A DNA stretch of 64,000 bases from JAJTFW01 sp903922455 (GTDB lineage Bacteria; Bacteroidota; Bacteroidia; AKYH767-A; OLB10), in NCBI GenBank assembly GCA_943329665.2, contig CALQEU020000010.1:29342-93341 (forward strand). Reading direction: 5' to 3'. This document shows positions 9,401-17,104 of this stretch, piece after piece (position 1 is the stretch's first letter; each line of letters opens with the position of its first letter). The translations under genes and the position numbers were made by a program. The notes beneath the pieces are model-generated. The model did not search any database. It was not told where the DNA came from and saw only the letters and a list, made by a program, of their open reading frames with translations.

Positions 9401-9698
9401 CGAAATGTATAGAAAAAACATGAATACTCTTAATGAGTAGCTTTTATTTGGTCAATCTGTCTAATACTTATGGATTCAACACTTCTCCTGTAAAATTTCA
9501 GAAGTCAATCGCGAAGTTTCGAAGATATTCCAACACTTATCTCCCAAAACTGTGGAGTCTGACAACTACCTATTTCCATCCTGCAACTAAAATCCAACAA
9601 CTAAAATCTAACCACCAACCAAGGCCTCTAATCGCGAAGCCTCGCGACTAAAATCTAATCCCGATAGCTATCGGGACCAACATCCAACAACCAACATC
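9401..9698. repeat. Repeat-rich intergenic region with palindromes TCGCGAAGCCTCGCGA and CCCGATAGCTATCGGG
   Basis: No gene is supported between the two minus-strand genes. The region holds three short palindromes: a degenerate copy at 9509-9524, TCGCGAAGCCTCGCGA at 9632-9647, and CCCGATAGCTATCGGG at 9660-9675. Between and after them are loose repeats rich in CAAC and CTAAAATC. Both palindrome families recur elsewhere in the window (11295, 11370, 38320-38445, 47543, 48647, 51448, 51899, 52977). Confidence 0.7.
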
Positions 9699-9728
9699 AT
9701 CTAAAAATTCGTAAACGAATTTTTAGAT
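9699..9728 (-). terminator. Hairpin overlapping the transaminase stop codon
   Basis: A perfect inverted repeat with 14-bp arms and a two-base centre spans the stop codon of the transaminase (9723-9725). The arms contain A/T runs. It is probably a terminator that separates the transaminase from the omega-amidase, though no long T tract follows it. Confidence 0.5.
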
Positions 9729-10880
9729 ACTCAACAATCGCTCTGCAGCTTTCTCCAATTGGTCATTTTCTTTCGCGAAACAAAAGCGCAATAAATGATA
9801 ATCATGAGGTACCGAATAAAATACAGATACGGGAATAGACGCCACTCCAATTTCTTTTGTTAATCGAATAGCATACTCGGTATCTTTTTCTGTGCTGATG
9901 GATGAATAGTCGAGCAATTGAAAGTACGATCCTAAACAAGGTAATATTTTAAATTTGCTACCTTTCATTAATTTCTGAAAGTAATCTCTTTTCTCTTGGT
10001 AAAATTCGCCGAGTCCCCTATAATTTTCTTTATTCAACATGTAGGCAGTAAGGGCGTGCTGTAATGCCGTGTTCACAGAGAAAACAGTGAACTGATGTAC
10101 TTTTCTGAATTCTTTCATAAGATGGGCTGGTCCTAAACAATAACCCACCTTCCATCCTGTAGCATGAAAAGTTTTTCCAAAAGAAAAAACAATCATACTT
10201 CGTGATGCTAATTTAGGATACCGTGCAACACTTTGATGTTCGTTTCCATCAAAGATGATATGCTCATATACTTCATCACTTAAAATAATGATATCCGTGC
10301 CGTCTGTAATTTTTTCAAGTTGTAGCATATCCTTCGCCGTTAGTATGGTCCCGGTAGGATTTTGCGGTGTGTTGATAATGATCATCCTCGTTTTTTGAGT
10401 GATGAGTTTTTTTATTTCTTCCCAAGGAATGAAATAGTTCGGTGGTTGAAGTGGAATGTGTACCGGTATTCCTCCAGCAAGCTGTATTGCTGGAACATAA
10501 CTGTCGTAAGAAGGTTCCAGTACAATAACTTCATCTCCTTCATGTATTAAAGCGCTAATAGCAGTGTAAAGCGCTTGTGTGCCACCCGCCGTAATCGTGA
10601 TTTCGGCCTCGGGGTCGTATACGCAAGAATATAAATCTTCCATTTTTTCAGCAATACATTCTCGCAATGTAAAAATGCCGGGCATCGGTGCATATTGATT
10701 ATGCCCCGCTCTTAACGCATCATGATAAAGTGAAATGAGTTTTTCGGAAACTGGAAATCCCGGAAACCCTTGGCTTAAATTAATAGCACCTACCTCGTTG
10801 GCAAGTCCCGACATAACACTAAATATGGTAGTCCCCGCTTTGGGAAGTTTGCTGCGTATGTTTCCTTTGAATTCCGGCAT
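9723..10880 (-). CDS. PLP-dependent methionine/glutamine aminotransferase (YbdL/KAT-like)
   Basis: A 385-residue class I/II aminotransferase. Lys236 in SFGKTFHATGWKVGY is the PLP-binding lysine. Other family marks are NLSQGFPGFP near residue 35, TAGGTQALY near residue 103, NTPQNPTG near residue 170 and ILSDEVYEHIIFD near residue 200. The NLSQGFP start and FHATGWKVGY motif place it with methionine aminotransferase YbdL and glutamine transaminase K rather than aspartate transaminases. It transfers the amino group between glutamine or methionine and 2-oxo acids such as 4-methylthio-2-oxobutyrate. The omega-amidase downstream would remove the glutamine-derived oxo-acid and make the reaction irreversible. 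Confidence 0.87.
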   Translation of the reverse strand: MPEFKGNIRSKLPKAGTTIFSVMSGLANEVGAINLSQGFPGFPVSEKLISLYHDALRAGHNQYAPMPGIFTLRECIAEKMEDLYSCVYDPEAEITITAGGTQALYTAISALIHEGDEVIVLEPSYDSYVPAIQLAGGIPVHIPLQPPNYFIPWEEIKKLITQKTRMIIINTPQNPTGTILTAKDMLQLEKITDGTDIIILSDEVYEHIIFDGNEHQSVARYPKLASRSMIVFSFGKTFHATGWKVGYCLGPAHLMKEFRKVHQFTVFSVNTALQHALTAYMLNKENYRGLGEFYQEKRDYFQKLMKGSKFKILPCLGSYFQLLDYSSISTEKDTEYAIRLTKEIGVASIPVSVFYSVPHDYHLLRFCFAKENDQLEKAAERLLSI

Positions 10881-10887
10881 ATACTCA

Positions 10888-10895
10888 CGAATTTA
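10888..10895 (-). promoter_or_regulatory. -7 promoter element (TAAATTCG) of the aminotransferase gene
   Basis: TAAATTCG on the minus strand is one base from TAnnTTTG and lies seven bases before the ATG. It would give a leader of only a few bases. Confidence 0.4.
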
Positions 10896-10958
10896 CATAT
10901 TCTAGGAGTTGGTATAAATCTTATCTTCGGATGAAATTGATCTTCACTTGATAAAGTT

Positions 10959-11369
10959 ATGATGAACCCGTCTGATGCATTCCGTTTGGCTTGGGAATCG
11001 CTCTTTTTCGAATGCCCAAATGTTTACTCCGTTTTACCAATATCTGGAGGTAGCATCAATCCAATTTTTAAAGTGGAAAGTAGCGATGGGCTATTTGTGA
11101 TGAAGTTGAGTTCATCTACACAATATCCTAAATTGTTTTCTTTAGAAGTTAGAGGATTAAAGTTGCTGACAGAAACTGAAAGAATTTCTTGTGCTGAAGT
11201 GATTGGAGTTTGTGAATTGAAATCGCATCAAGTTTTAATTCTTAATTATATTCAGTCCTAAGCAAAAGGAAATAATTTCTACGAGAATTTTGGACCCGAT
11301 AGCTATCGGGTTCGTTTAGCACATCTTCATAGAAATTCTGCGCAGCATTTTGGATTAGATCAAAGCTAG
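10959..11369 (+). pseudogene. Decayed fructosamine kinase (FN3K family), with an in-frame palindrome
   Basis: The first 100 codons resemble the N-terminal lobe of fructosamine/ketosamine-3-kinase: GGSINPIFKVESSDGLFVMK near residue 28, EVRGLKLL near residue 65, and HQVLILNYIQ at the hinge. A TAA stop at 11259-11261 ends this part. The same frame then continues with family-like sequence, NNFYENFG, the palindrome CCCGATAGCTATCGGG read as PDSYR (codons 113-117), and VRLAHLHRNSAQHFGLDQ, up to a TAG at 11367. The second palindrome (TCGCGAGGCTTAGCGA) starts at the very next base and homology ends there. The family is normally about 285-290 residues, so the kinase lobe with the catalytic loop is absent. 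A non-functional remnant is the best reading. Confidence 0.75.
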
Positions 11370-11385
11370 TCGCGAGGCTTAGCGA
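11295..11385. repeat. Two palindromes inside and at the end of the kinase remnant
   Basis: CCCGATAGCTATCGGG lies at 11295-11310 in frame with the decayed kinase, and a TCGCGA-type palindrome lies at 11370-11385, directly after the second stop. The same two families occur together at 9632-9675 and 38320-38445. Confidence 0.7.
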
Positions 11386-11436
11386 CCAGTAGCCAGTATC
11401 AAGTAGATAATCATATAGTTATAATAATTATTTTAT

Positions 11437-11472
11437 ATAATTGTACCAACAACAATTGTATTTTTATCTTTG
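11437..11472 (+). promoter_or_regulatory. Promoter and possible operator of the MarR-type gene
   Basis: TATCTTTG at 11465-11472 matches the -7 consensus TAnnTTTG and is followed by four bases and then ATG at 11477. A TTG lies 21 bases upstream of it (11441-11443). The two half sites AATTGT and ACAATTGT between 11437 and 11461 form an imperfect inverted repeat where a MarR dimer could bind to repress its own gene. The operator part is inference. Confidence 0.5.
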
Positions 11473-11476
11473 GAAA

Positions 11477-11929
11477 ATGGGAAGAATAGAAGATGAAATT
11501 TTACAATCAAAATTTGAAGACGACTATCAAAAAGTTATCGTAAATGTACTTTTTACGGCTAGTTGGCTCGATGTTAAGAATATTCAACGTTTGAAGCCTT
11601 TTGGAATTTCACCCCAACAATTTAATGTACTTCGAATTTTACGTGGTTCTTTTCCAAATGCACTTCGTTTAGGTGATATATCTAATAGAATGATTGATAA
11701 AAATTCAAACGCTACTCGGTTGGTTGAAAAGTTACGTCAAAAAAATTTGGTGAAACGCGAAGTCTGTGAACATAGTCGCCGACAAGTGGATATTTGGATT
11801 ACACAAGAAGGGTTATCGATACTTGAGCGTATTGATGTAAGTACGAAAGTGTGGAAGAATGAATTTAAAGATATTTCAGAAGCGGAATTAAAGCAACTCA
11901 ATTTACTTTTGGATAAGCTGAGAGATTGA
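11477..11929 (+). CDS. MarR-family winged-helix transcriptional regulator
   Basis: A protein of 150 residues if started at the ATG at 11477, which is preferred over the TTG at 11441 because the -7 promoter box ends only four bases before this ATG. Helices and wing follow the MarR plan: ISPQQFNVLRILRG near residue 47, LGDISNRMIDKNSNATRLVEKL as the recognition region near residue 66-87, and a wing containing VKREVCEHSRRQVDIWITQEG. MarR proteins bind as dimers to short inverted repeats and usually repress genes for stress or drug response. No obvious target gene lies downstream; the convergent neighbour is a histidine kinase gene. The ligand is unknown. Confidence 0.85.
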   Translation: MGRIEDEILQSKFEDDYQKVIVNVLFTASWLDVKNIQRLKPFGISPQQFNVLRILRGSFPNALRLGDISNRMIDKNSNATRLVEKLRQKNLVKREVCEHSRRQVDIWITQEGLSILERIDVSTKVWKNEFKDISEAELKQLNLLLDKLRD

Positions 11930-11952
11930 TGTAAGTCAATCAAAAGTCAAAA

Positions 11953-14900
11953 TTATTTTTTCCCTAATCGCAATTTCAGATAAAAGGAAGTTCCCACATT
12001 TTGTTCTGTTTCAAACCAAACCTGGCCACCCATCCCCACAACCATTTCTTTTACCATCGCTAAGCCAAGTCCCGCACCACTCGATTTTGTAGTGAAGTTG
12101 GGAACAAATATTTTGTTCAACCGGTCTTGGGGTATACCCATGCCGTTATCTTGAACACAAATGATCACTGCATCTGTTTCTTGCTGTAATGAAATAATTA
12201 TTTTCCCTTCTCTGCCGTAGGGAATGGATTGAATCGCGTTTTTAATTAGGTTTCCAAAAATGCGAATGAGTTGATCTTTATCAGCAAGTACTTCTAATGT
12301 TTCTGAAGAATTTTCAAAAACAATTTTGGCGTGTTCATCTTCATTGTACAAATCGCAACTATGATTGATTAAACTTATTAATTCTACAATGATATATTCG
12401 GGCTTTGGCAATTTCGCAAAATGACTGAACTCAGTAGCGATGTTTGATAATGTATCGATCTGTTCAATCATGGTAACACTAATCTTTCTTACCAATTCAT
12501 CTTTGTTTGGGTGATTGTCATCAATAGCGCGCATCAAATGTTGAACACCTAATTTCATAGGAGTGAGCGGATTTTTAATTTCATGCGCTACTTGTTTTGC
12601 CATTTCCCTCCATGCACTTTCTCTTTCCGATTTAGCAAGTAACTGAGCACTTTTTTGAATTTGCTCCAACATTCGATTGTATTCATCAATCAAAGCACCA
12701 ATTTCATCTTTCGTTTTCCAGATGATGGGCTCACTCGCAGTGCCTAATTTTGTTTTGCTTAGACTTTCTTGAATAATGCGTAACGGTTGTGTAATTCGAT
12801 TGGAAATGAAGAACGCAATCAAAATGGAAAGGCTAAATAAGAGCACGTATAAATTAATCAATGCCACTAAAAATCCTGATATGTCCCTTTTTAATTCAGT
12901 ATCTCGATCAAAATAAGGAATGCTAATGAATCCAATTTGTTTGCTATTGATATTACTCACTTGCTCATATGCGGCGGTGTATTTTAAATGGCTTATGTTT
13001 TCACTCTGTATAAACAACGCTTTTTGATTCGTTGTTAAACTAATTAGGGCAGAGCGATTCATTAAAGGCGCCATAATATTTTGATCATATATACTTCGTT
13101 GCGACGAATAATACAATCGACCATCATTGCTATAAAAATTAAAATCTGTTTTTAGTGTGTTCGCCAATCGTGTGAAAAGATATTGCAAATCATCACTCAA
13201 CATGTTCCCCATTAATTCTCGATTGCCAATCTCACTTTCTACTAATACTCGAAGATTATGCAATTTTTCTCGAATACGATTTGTTTGCGCCGCCTCGTAG
13301 TTTTTTACAATATAGGTTACTGTAGCTGCTCCAATTAATAAAAGGGTGCCAGCAACTATCATCGTAATTGTTAATTGAATTCGACTATTGAAGTTGAATT
13401 GCAAATCAAATCCTTGTCGAAGAAATCGAATAGCTATACTTAACACTAAAAAACTAAAACTGAAGAAAGTAAAAAGATATGAGAACAATGTCACCCATAC
13501 CCACAATCCTTGAAGAGGTGAACTAATGATTATTAAATTTTTCCCGTATTTATAAAACAAATGTTGCTTTCCCTCAAAGGAAACAAAACGCATTCCTTCT
13601 AAATTTCTGAAGTATTGCAGGTAGGGTGCGTCCGTCAAATAATAATTGTATTCACCTGACTGACCCACCAATTTCCCGCTCTGATAGCGAGCGTAAGCAT
13701 ATTTATTGATGTCTCGTGAATTACCTACTTTATTGCTAAGTAATAATTCGGGAAGACCAATTTCTTCTTGAGTGGATCGAGCATTTAATTCAACAATTAA
13801 TGTACCTACAAGCGAATCATTTCCTCCTGGTTGAATAATACCAATGTATTGCGCTCTTCCATTTTCATCGCGGAAGTAAGCAAAGTTATCACTCGCAGTA
13901 GGTCTGCCTTCCGTTAAGTTATTTCGTTTTATTTTATCGATGTTCCACGATGGATCACCTGCACGATTCAATGGTAAATCTTGCGCGTTAAAGAATTTAA
14001 AGCTTGCTTCGTATCGTTCTAAATATCCGTTAAAGTACTGCTTACTGAGATGTCGACTTAAATTTTCAAAAATCTCAGGCGAATTAAAGATCACTTGTGT
14101 AGGTAACGTGAGCATTCGAATTAACTCGCGATCATTTCGAATTCTTGTTTCTTCTTGCTGTAATAAAAATTCGGCAACTATATCTTGTTCATTCTCTAGT
14201 TTGGCCGCGAAGAGTTGACATTTCTCTTTTTCTCTCGTTTCATTGAAGGAATAAATAATCTGTGCAGTGTAAACCGAAAAGACTAAGATGACTAATACGG
14301 TTCTCGAAAAGGAAAATAAACGTAACGCTGTGTTTCGAATATATCCAATGAAAATAATTAAGGTATTGGTTAATAGAAATGCACTTACGCCATAATCGGG
14401 GAATAAATTGTTATTTCTCAGTAATAACAGGGAGACTAAAAATAATCCTTGCGATACCAGAAATAATATAGCCACCGAGGAAATGGATAGCTTGGTTTTT
14501 CGTATGATTAATACACTTCCATCGCATAGTAAATAAAAGGTACTCAATAAAATTCCAATCACGATCATCCCCACGGCTGTGAATACGGTAAGCTGGAAAA
14601 TATTATTAATGTCAAATGAAATTTGTGAATTGATAATTAATCCACTCAGTAAATAATTAATCAACACCGAGAAAATAAAAGTAAAGTAAAAGATCAAAAC
14701 GATAAGCAGTTTACTTTTAAAATTGGATTCTACTTTCCTGCTTTGAATAAGCCACGTGTAAGCGAAGATGAAAATATATGCAAGAGTCACCACCGTTAAC
14801 AAGAGATCTCCTAAAGAATTAAAGAGAAAGCCACTTGCATAATACTTGGAGCTAAATAATTCACTTTCAAAAATTTCTTTTGGCCACTGTGTCCATGACA

Positions 14901-15660
14901 TCATCATCCTAAATCCAACAATAAATACTAGCAAAATTATTCCAGGCATAGACCTTTTATTACCAAGCCGGCGCAATACATCAAATGCAAGTAAACTCAA
15001 AAAAAGAATGCAGAATCCATATAACATTGAAATGTAAAAAGGACAATCGTTATTCTCACTGCTATCTGTAAAGACAAGTCTGAACAATTCTTTTTGCTCT
15101 GGTCCCTTGAAACTATATCCTTCTGTAGTAGTATCTAGACTTAAATTTACATCTTTATTTAAAGAAATCGCAGGATGAAAATCATTGTCGAGGTATTTGT
15201 TTTGTAGTGAATATTGATGCTTTATCAACAAAAGAGCAATTACTTTTCGATGGCCTACAGTTTTACTTTTGAAATAGTAATATCCATTTCCTAAAAGATA
15301 AACTCGCCCATCTTCATAGTTAACAATATTAAGAGTATCTGGCAATGCTTTGTTGTCGGACCAATATTTTAATCTACCACTTTCAAAAATCAATACACAA
15401 GTGTTTTCGGTAAGTTTAAGATGTTGCAATGCATTGGAAAAGGATCTTTCATTAAAGCGATTGCCTTCGAGTTTTGGCACAAGGGCATTTAAGTTCGTTT
15501 CAAGACCATTCACTAAGCTAGAAAAACGCGTTTCAGCAATACTGACCAATTCTTTATGCTGAACGGCTCGATATTCTTGCCACCACTGAATAGATAGTCC
15601 TGAAACCAAGCTCAGAAGAGCTAAAAGGCTAATAACGAGGACTCGACGAGGGTATGACAT
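11953..15660 (-). CDS. Large multi-spanning sensor histidine kinase (NtrY-like)
   Basis: A 1235-residue hybrid of membrane sensor and kinase. It has an N-terminal transmembrane helix, an extracytoplasmic region to about residue 210, a cluster of six or more helices from about 211 to 450, a second extracytoplasmic part, two helices near 700-775, a third sensor part, a helix near 920-940, and a HAMP segment (SNRITQPLRIIQESLSKTK). His1026 in VAHEIKNPLTPMKLG is the phosphorylation site. The ATPase domain follows with GNLIKNAIQSI (N box), VQDNGMGI (G1) and GAGLGLAMVKEM (G2). No response regulator gene is adjacent, so its partner is elsewhere. The H-box NPLTPMKL resembles the NtrY group. Confidence 0.88.
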   Translation of the reverse strand: MSYPRRVLVISLLALLSLVSGLSIQWWQEYRAVQHKELVSIAETRFSSLVNGLETNLNALVPKLEGNRFNERSFSNALQHLKLTENTCVLIFESGRLKYWSDNKALPDTLNIVNYEDGRVYLLGNGYYYFKSKTVGHRKVIALLLIKHQYSLQNKYLDNDFHPAISLNKDVNLSLDTTTEGYSFKGPEQKELFRLVFTDSSENNDCPFYISMLYGFCILFLSLLAFDVLRRLGNKRSMPGIILLVFIVGFRMMMSWTQWPKEIFESELFSSKYYASGFLFNSLGDLLLTVVTLAYIFIFAYTWLIQSRKVESNFKSKLLIVLIFYFTFIFSVLINYLLSGLIINSQISFDINNIFQLTVFTAVGMIVIGILLSTFYLLCDGSVLIIRKTKLSISSVAILFLVSQGLFLVSLLLLRNNNLFPDYGVSAFLLTNTLIIFIGYIRNTALRLFSFSRTVLVILVFSVYTAQIIYSFNETREKEKCQLFAAKLENEQDIVAEFLLQQEETRIRNDRELIRMLTLPTQVIFNSPEIFENLSRHLSKQYFNGYLERYEASFKFFNAQDLPLNRAGDPSWNIDKIKRNNLTEGRPTASDNFAYFRDENGRAQYIGIIQPGGNDSLVGTLIVELNARSTQEEIGLPELLLSNKVGNSRDINKYAYARYQSGKLVGQSGEYNYYLTDAPYLQYFRNLEGMRFVSFEGKQHLFYKYGKNLIIISSPLQGLWVWVTLFSYLFTFFSFSFLVLSIAIRFLRQGFDLQFNFNSRIQLTITMIVAGTLLLIGAATVTYIVKNYEAAQTNRIREKLHNLRVLVESEIGNRELMGNMLSDDLQYLFTRLANTLKTDFNFYSNDGRLYYSSQRSIYDQNIMAPLMNRSALISLTTNQKALFIQSENISHLKYTAAYEQVSNINSKQIGFISIPYFDRDTELKRDISGFLVALINLYVLLFSLSILIAFFISNRITQPLRIIQESLSKTKLGTASEPIIWKTKDEIGALIDEYNRMLEQIQKSAQLLAKSERESAWREMAKQVAHEIKNPLTPMKLGVQHLMRAIDDNHPNKDELVRKISVTMIEQIDTLSNIATEFSHFAKLPKPEYIIVELISLINHSCDLYNEDEHAKIVFENSSETLEVLADKDQLIRIFGNLIKNAIQSIPYGREGKIIISLQQETDAVIICVQDNGMGIPQDRLNKIFVPNFTTKSSGAGLGLAMVKEMVVGMGGQVWFETEQNVGTSFYLKLRLGKK

Positions 15661-15665
15661 CTTTA

Positions 15666-15673
15666 CGAAAGTA
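15666..15673 (-). promoter_or_regulatory. -7 promoter element (TACTTTCG) of the histidine kinase gene
   Basis: TACTTTCG on the minus strand is one base from TAnnTTTG and ends five bases before the ATG, so the transcript probably starts at or next to the start codon. Confidence 0.5.
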
Positions 15674-15769
15674 GGGGTTGAATACTTAGTTTTCTTTACT
15701 AATGAGATATTTTATTAACGATAGAATGTTTGATAGCGAGTTTACGTTATATATTTCACTTGCTTGTTT

Positions 15770-15777
15770 TAACTTTG
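15770..15777 (+). promoter_or_regulatory. -7 promoter element (TAACTTTG) of the biotin carrier gene
   Basis: TAACTTTG matches TAnnTTTG fully and is followed by four bases and the ATG at 15782. No clear -33 TTG at the usual distance is seen. The spacing implies a leaderless or nearly leaderless mRNA. Confidence 0.55.
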
Positions 15778-15781
15778 TTTC

Positions 15782-16288
15782 ATGACAAAAGTGGTAATTA
15801 ATGGTTCTACCGACTTAAAAGTAGAACATAATGGTACGGATTTATTAGTCAACGGAACTAAAAAAGTTTTTGATTTAAAGAAGTTGCATCACGGATCCTT
15901 CCATCTTTTAATCGATGGTGCATCCTATAATGTGGAAGTGATTAGCTCCAATACTAAAGAGAAAAAACATATTATTAGCTTAAATGGAAAGGTGCTACAC
16001 ATTCAAATGCGTGATCGTTATGATGATTTGTTGAAAGAGTTGGGTATGGACGCGTCCTCTGCTCTACGGGTTGGTGACTTAAAAGCACCAATGCCCGGAT
16101 TGGTAGTGAATATTCCTGTGAAAGAAGGGGATCTTGTTAAAAAAGGCGACACCTTAGTCATTCTGGAAGCCATGAAAATGGAGAACGCTCTAAAGGCAAC
16201 CGTTGATGCAACCGTTAAAAAGGTGGCTGTAACAAAAGGTAAAGTAGTGGATAAAAATGAAATACTTATTTATTTAAGTGAACAATAA
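15782..16288 (+). CDS. Biotin carboxyl carrier protein (biotin/lipoyl domain)
   Basis: A 168-residue protein. The C-terminal half is a biotinyl domain: LKAPMPGLVVNIPVKEGD near residue 100 and VILEAMKMENAL with Lys132 as the biotin attachment site. The N-terminal 90 residues are a beta-rich segment typical of acyl-CoA carboxylase carrier subunits of this length. The protein carries biotin between a biotin carboxylase and a carboxyltransferase such as propionyl- or acetyl-CoA carboxylase, but neither is encoded in the window, so it works with subunits encoded elsewhere. The superoxide dismutase gene starts 15 bases after the stop, and the two may be co-transcribed. Confidence 0.87.
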   Translation: MTKVVINGSTDLKVEHNGTDLLVNGTKKVFDLKKLHHGSFHLLIDGASYNVEVISSNTKEKKHIISLNGKVLHIQMRDRYDDLLKELGMDASSALRVGDLKAPMPGLVVNIPVKEGDLVKKGDTLVILEAMKMENALKATVDATVKKVAVTKGKVVDKNEILIYLSEQ

Positions 16289-16303
16289 AGTAAAACTAAA
16301 AAT

Positions 16304-17011
16304 ATGGAAAATTCATTTTCGCGACGCGAATTCATCAAAGTAAGCGCACTATCAACAGCAGGTGTAGTGGCTGCCAACTCAGGAATATTTGCCACTCCTC
16401 ATGGAGATCCCAATTTCAAATTGCCTCCCATTCCTTACGACCTTAAATCGTTGGAACCACATATTGATGCCTTGACCATGGAGATTCATTATACGAAGCA
16501 TCATCAAGCATATGTCGATAATTTAAATAAGCTCTGCTCCGACATGCATATTCATGATCCGAATTTGGAGAATATTTTAAGAATGGTATCAAAGTATCCG
16601 CAAGGAGTTCGTAATAATGCAGGTGGCCATTGGAACCATTCTATGTTTTGGACCATCATAAAGCCTAACGGTGGTGGCGTACCGAAAGGGAAGTTATTGG
16701 AAGCAATTAATACTTCATTTGAAAGTTTTGAAAAATTTAAGGAACTGTTTGCCAATGAAGCAAAAAATCGTTTCGGTAGCGGATGGGCTTGGTTAATAAA
16801 AAATAATGAAGGTAAGTTGCAAATTTGTTCTACTCCGAATCAAGATAATCCGTTGATGGATCTTGCGGATGTGAAAGGTACACCCATTTTATGTTTGGAT
16901 GTATGGGAGCACGCCTACTATTTAAAATATCAAAACAAACGACTTGATTATATCAATGCTTGGTGGAATGTAGTGAATTGGGATGTGGTGATGGGCAGAA
17001 TGATGATGTAG
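16304..17011 (+). CDS. Fe/Mn superoxide dismutase with Tat signal
   Basis: A 235-residue enzyme that converts superoxide to peroxide and oxygen. Residues 1-31 are a Tat-type export signal with SRREFIK followed by a hydrophobic stretch, so the folded metalloenzyme probably acts in the periplasm. The metal ligands are His62 (MEIHYTKHH), His112 (GGHWNHSMFW), Asp199 and His203 (CLDVWEHAYY). Gln180 in PNQDNPL and the GGH sequence are the arrangement seen in manganese enzymes, so Mn or cambialistic use is more likely than strict Fe. Cytoplasmic family members are about 200 residues; the extra length is the signal. A strong hairpin follows the stop. Confidence 0.92.
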   Translation: MENSFSRREFIKVSALSTAGVVAANSGIFATPHGDPNFKLPPIPYDLKSLEPHIDALTMEIHYTKHHQAYVDNLNKLCSDMHIHDPNLENILRMVSKYPQGVRNNAGGHWNHSMFWTIIKPNGGGVPKGKLLEAINTSFESFEKFKELFANEAKNRFGSGWAWLIKNNEGKLQICSTPNQDNPLMDLADVKGTPILCLDVWEHAYYLKYQNKRLDYINAWWNVVNWDVVMGRMMM

Positions 17012-17054
17012 AAATGGCTCAATTTTAAAACGCGCAAATCCCATGGTTTAAAAT

Positions 17055-17088
17055 AACAAAGCCTTGGGTTTAACCCCAAGGCTTTGTT
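17055..17088. terminator. Bidirectional terminator after superoxide dismutase
   Basis: An inverted repeat with GC-rich arms (AAAGCCTTGGG and its complement), a short loop and flanking A and T bases lies between the stop codons of two convergent genes. Confidence 0.75.
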
Positions 17089-17104
17089 GTATTTGATGAT
17101 TAAA

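Noticed and set aside
9433..9651. 72-codon open frame
   Set aside because: It runs through the repeat region after the omega-amidase gene and has repeat-derived residues.
10959..11261. Functional small kinase-like gene
   Set aside because: The catalytic lobe is missing and family-like sequence continues in frame after the stop, so a remnant is more likely; a sequencing error alone would not restore the missing end.
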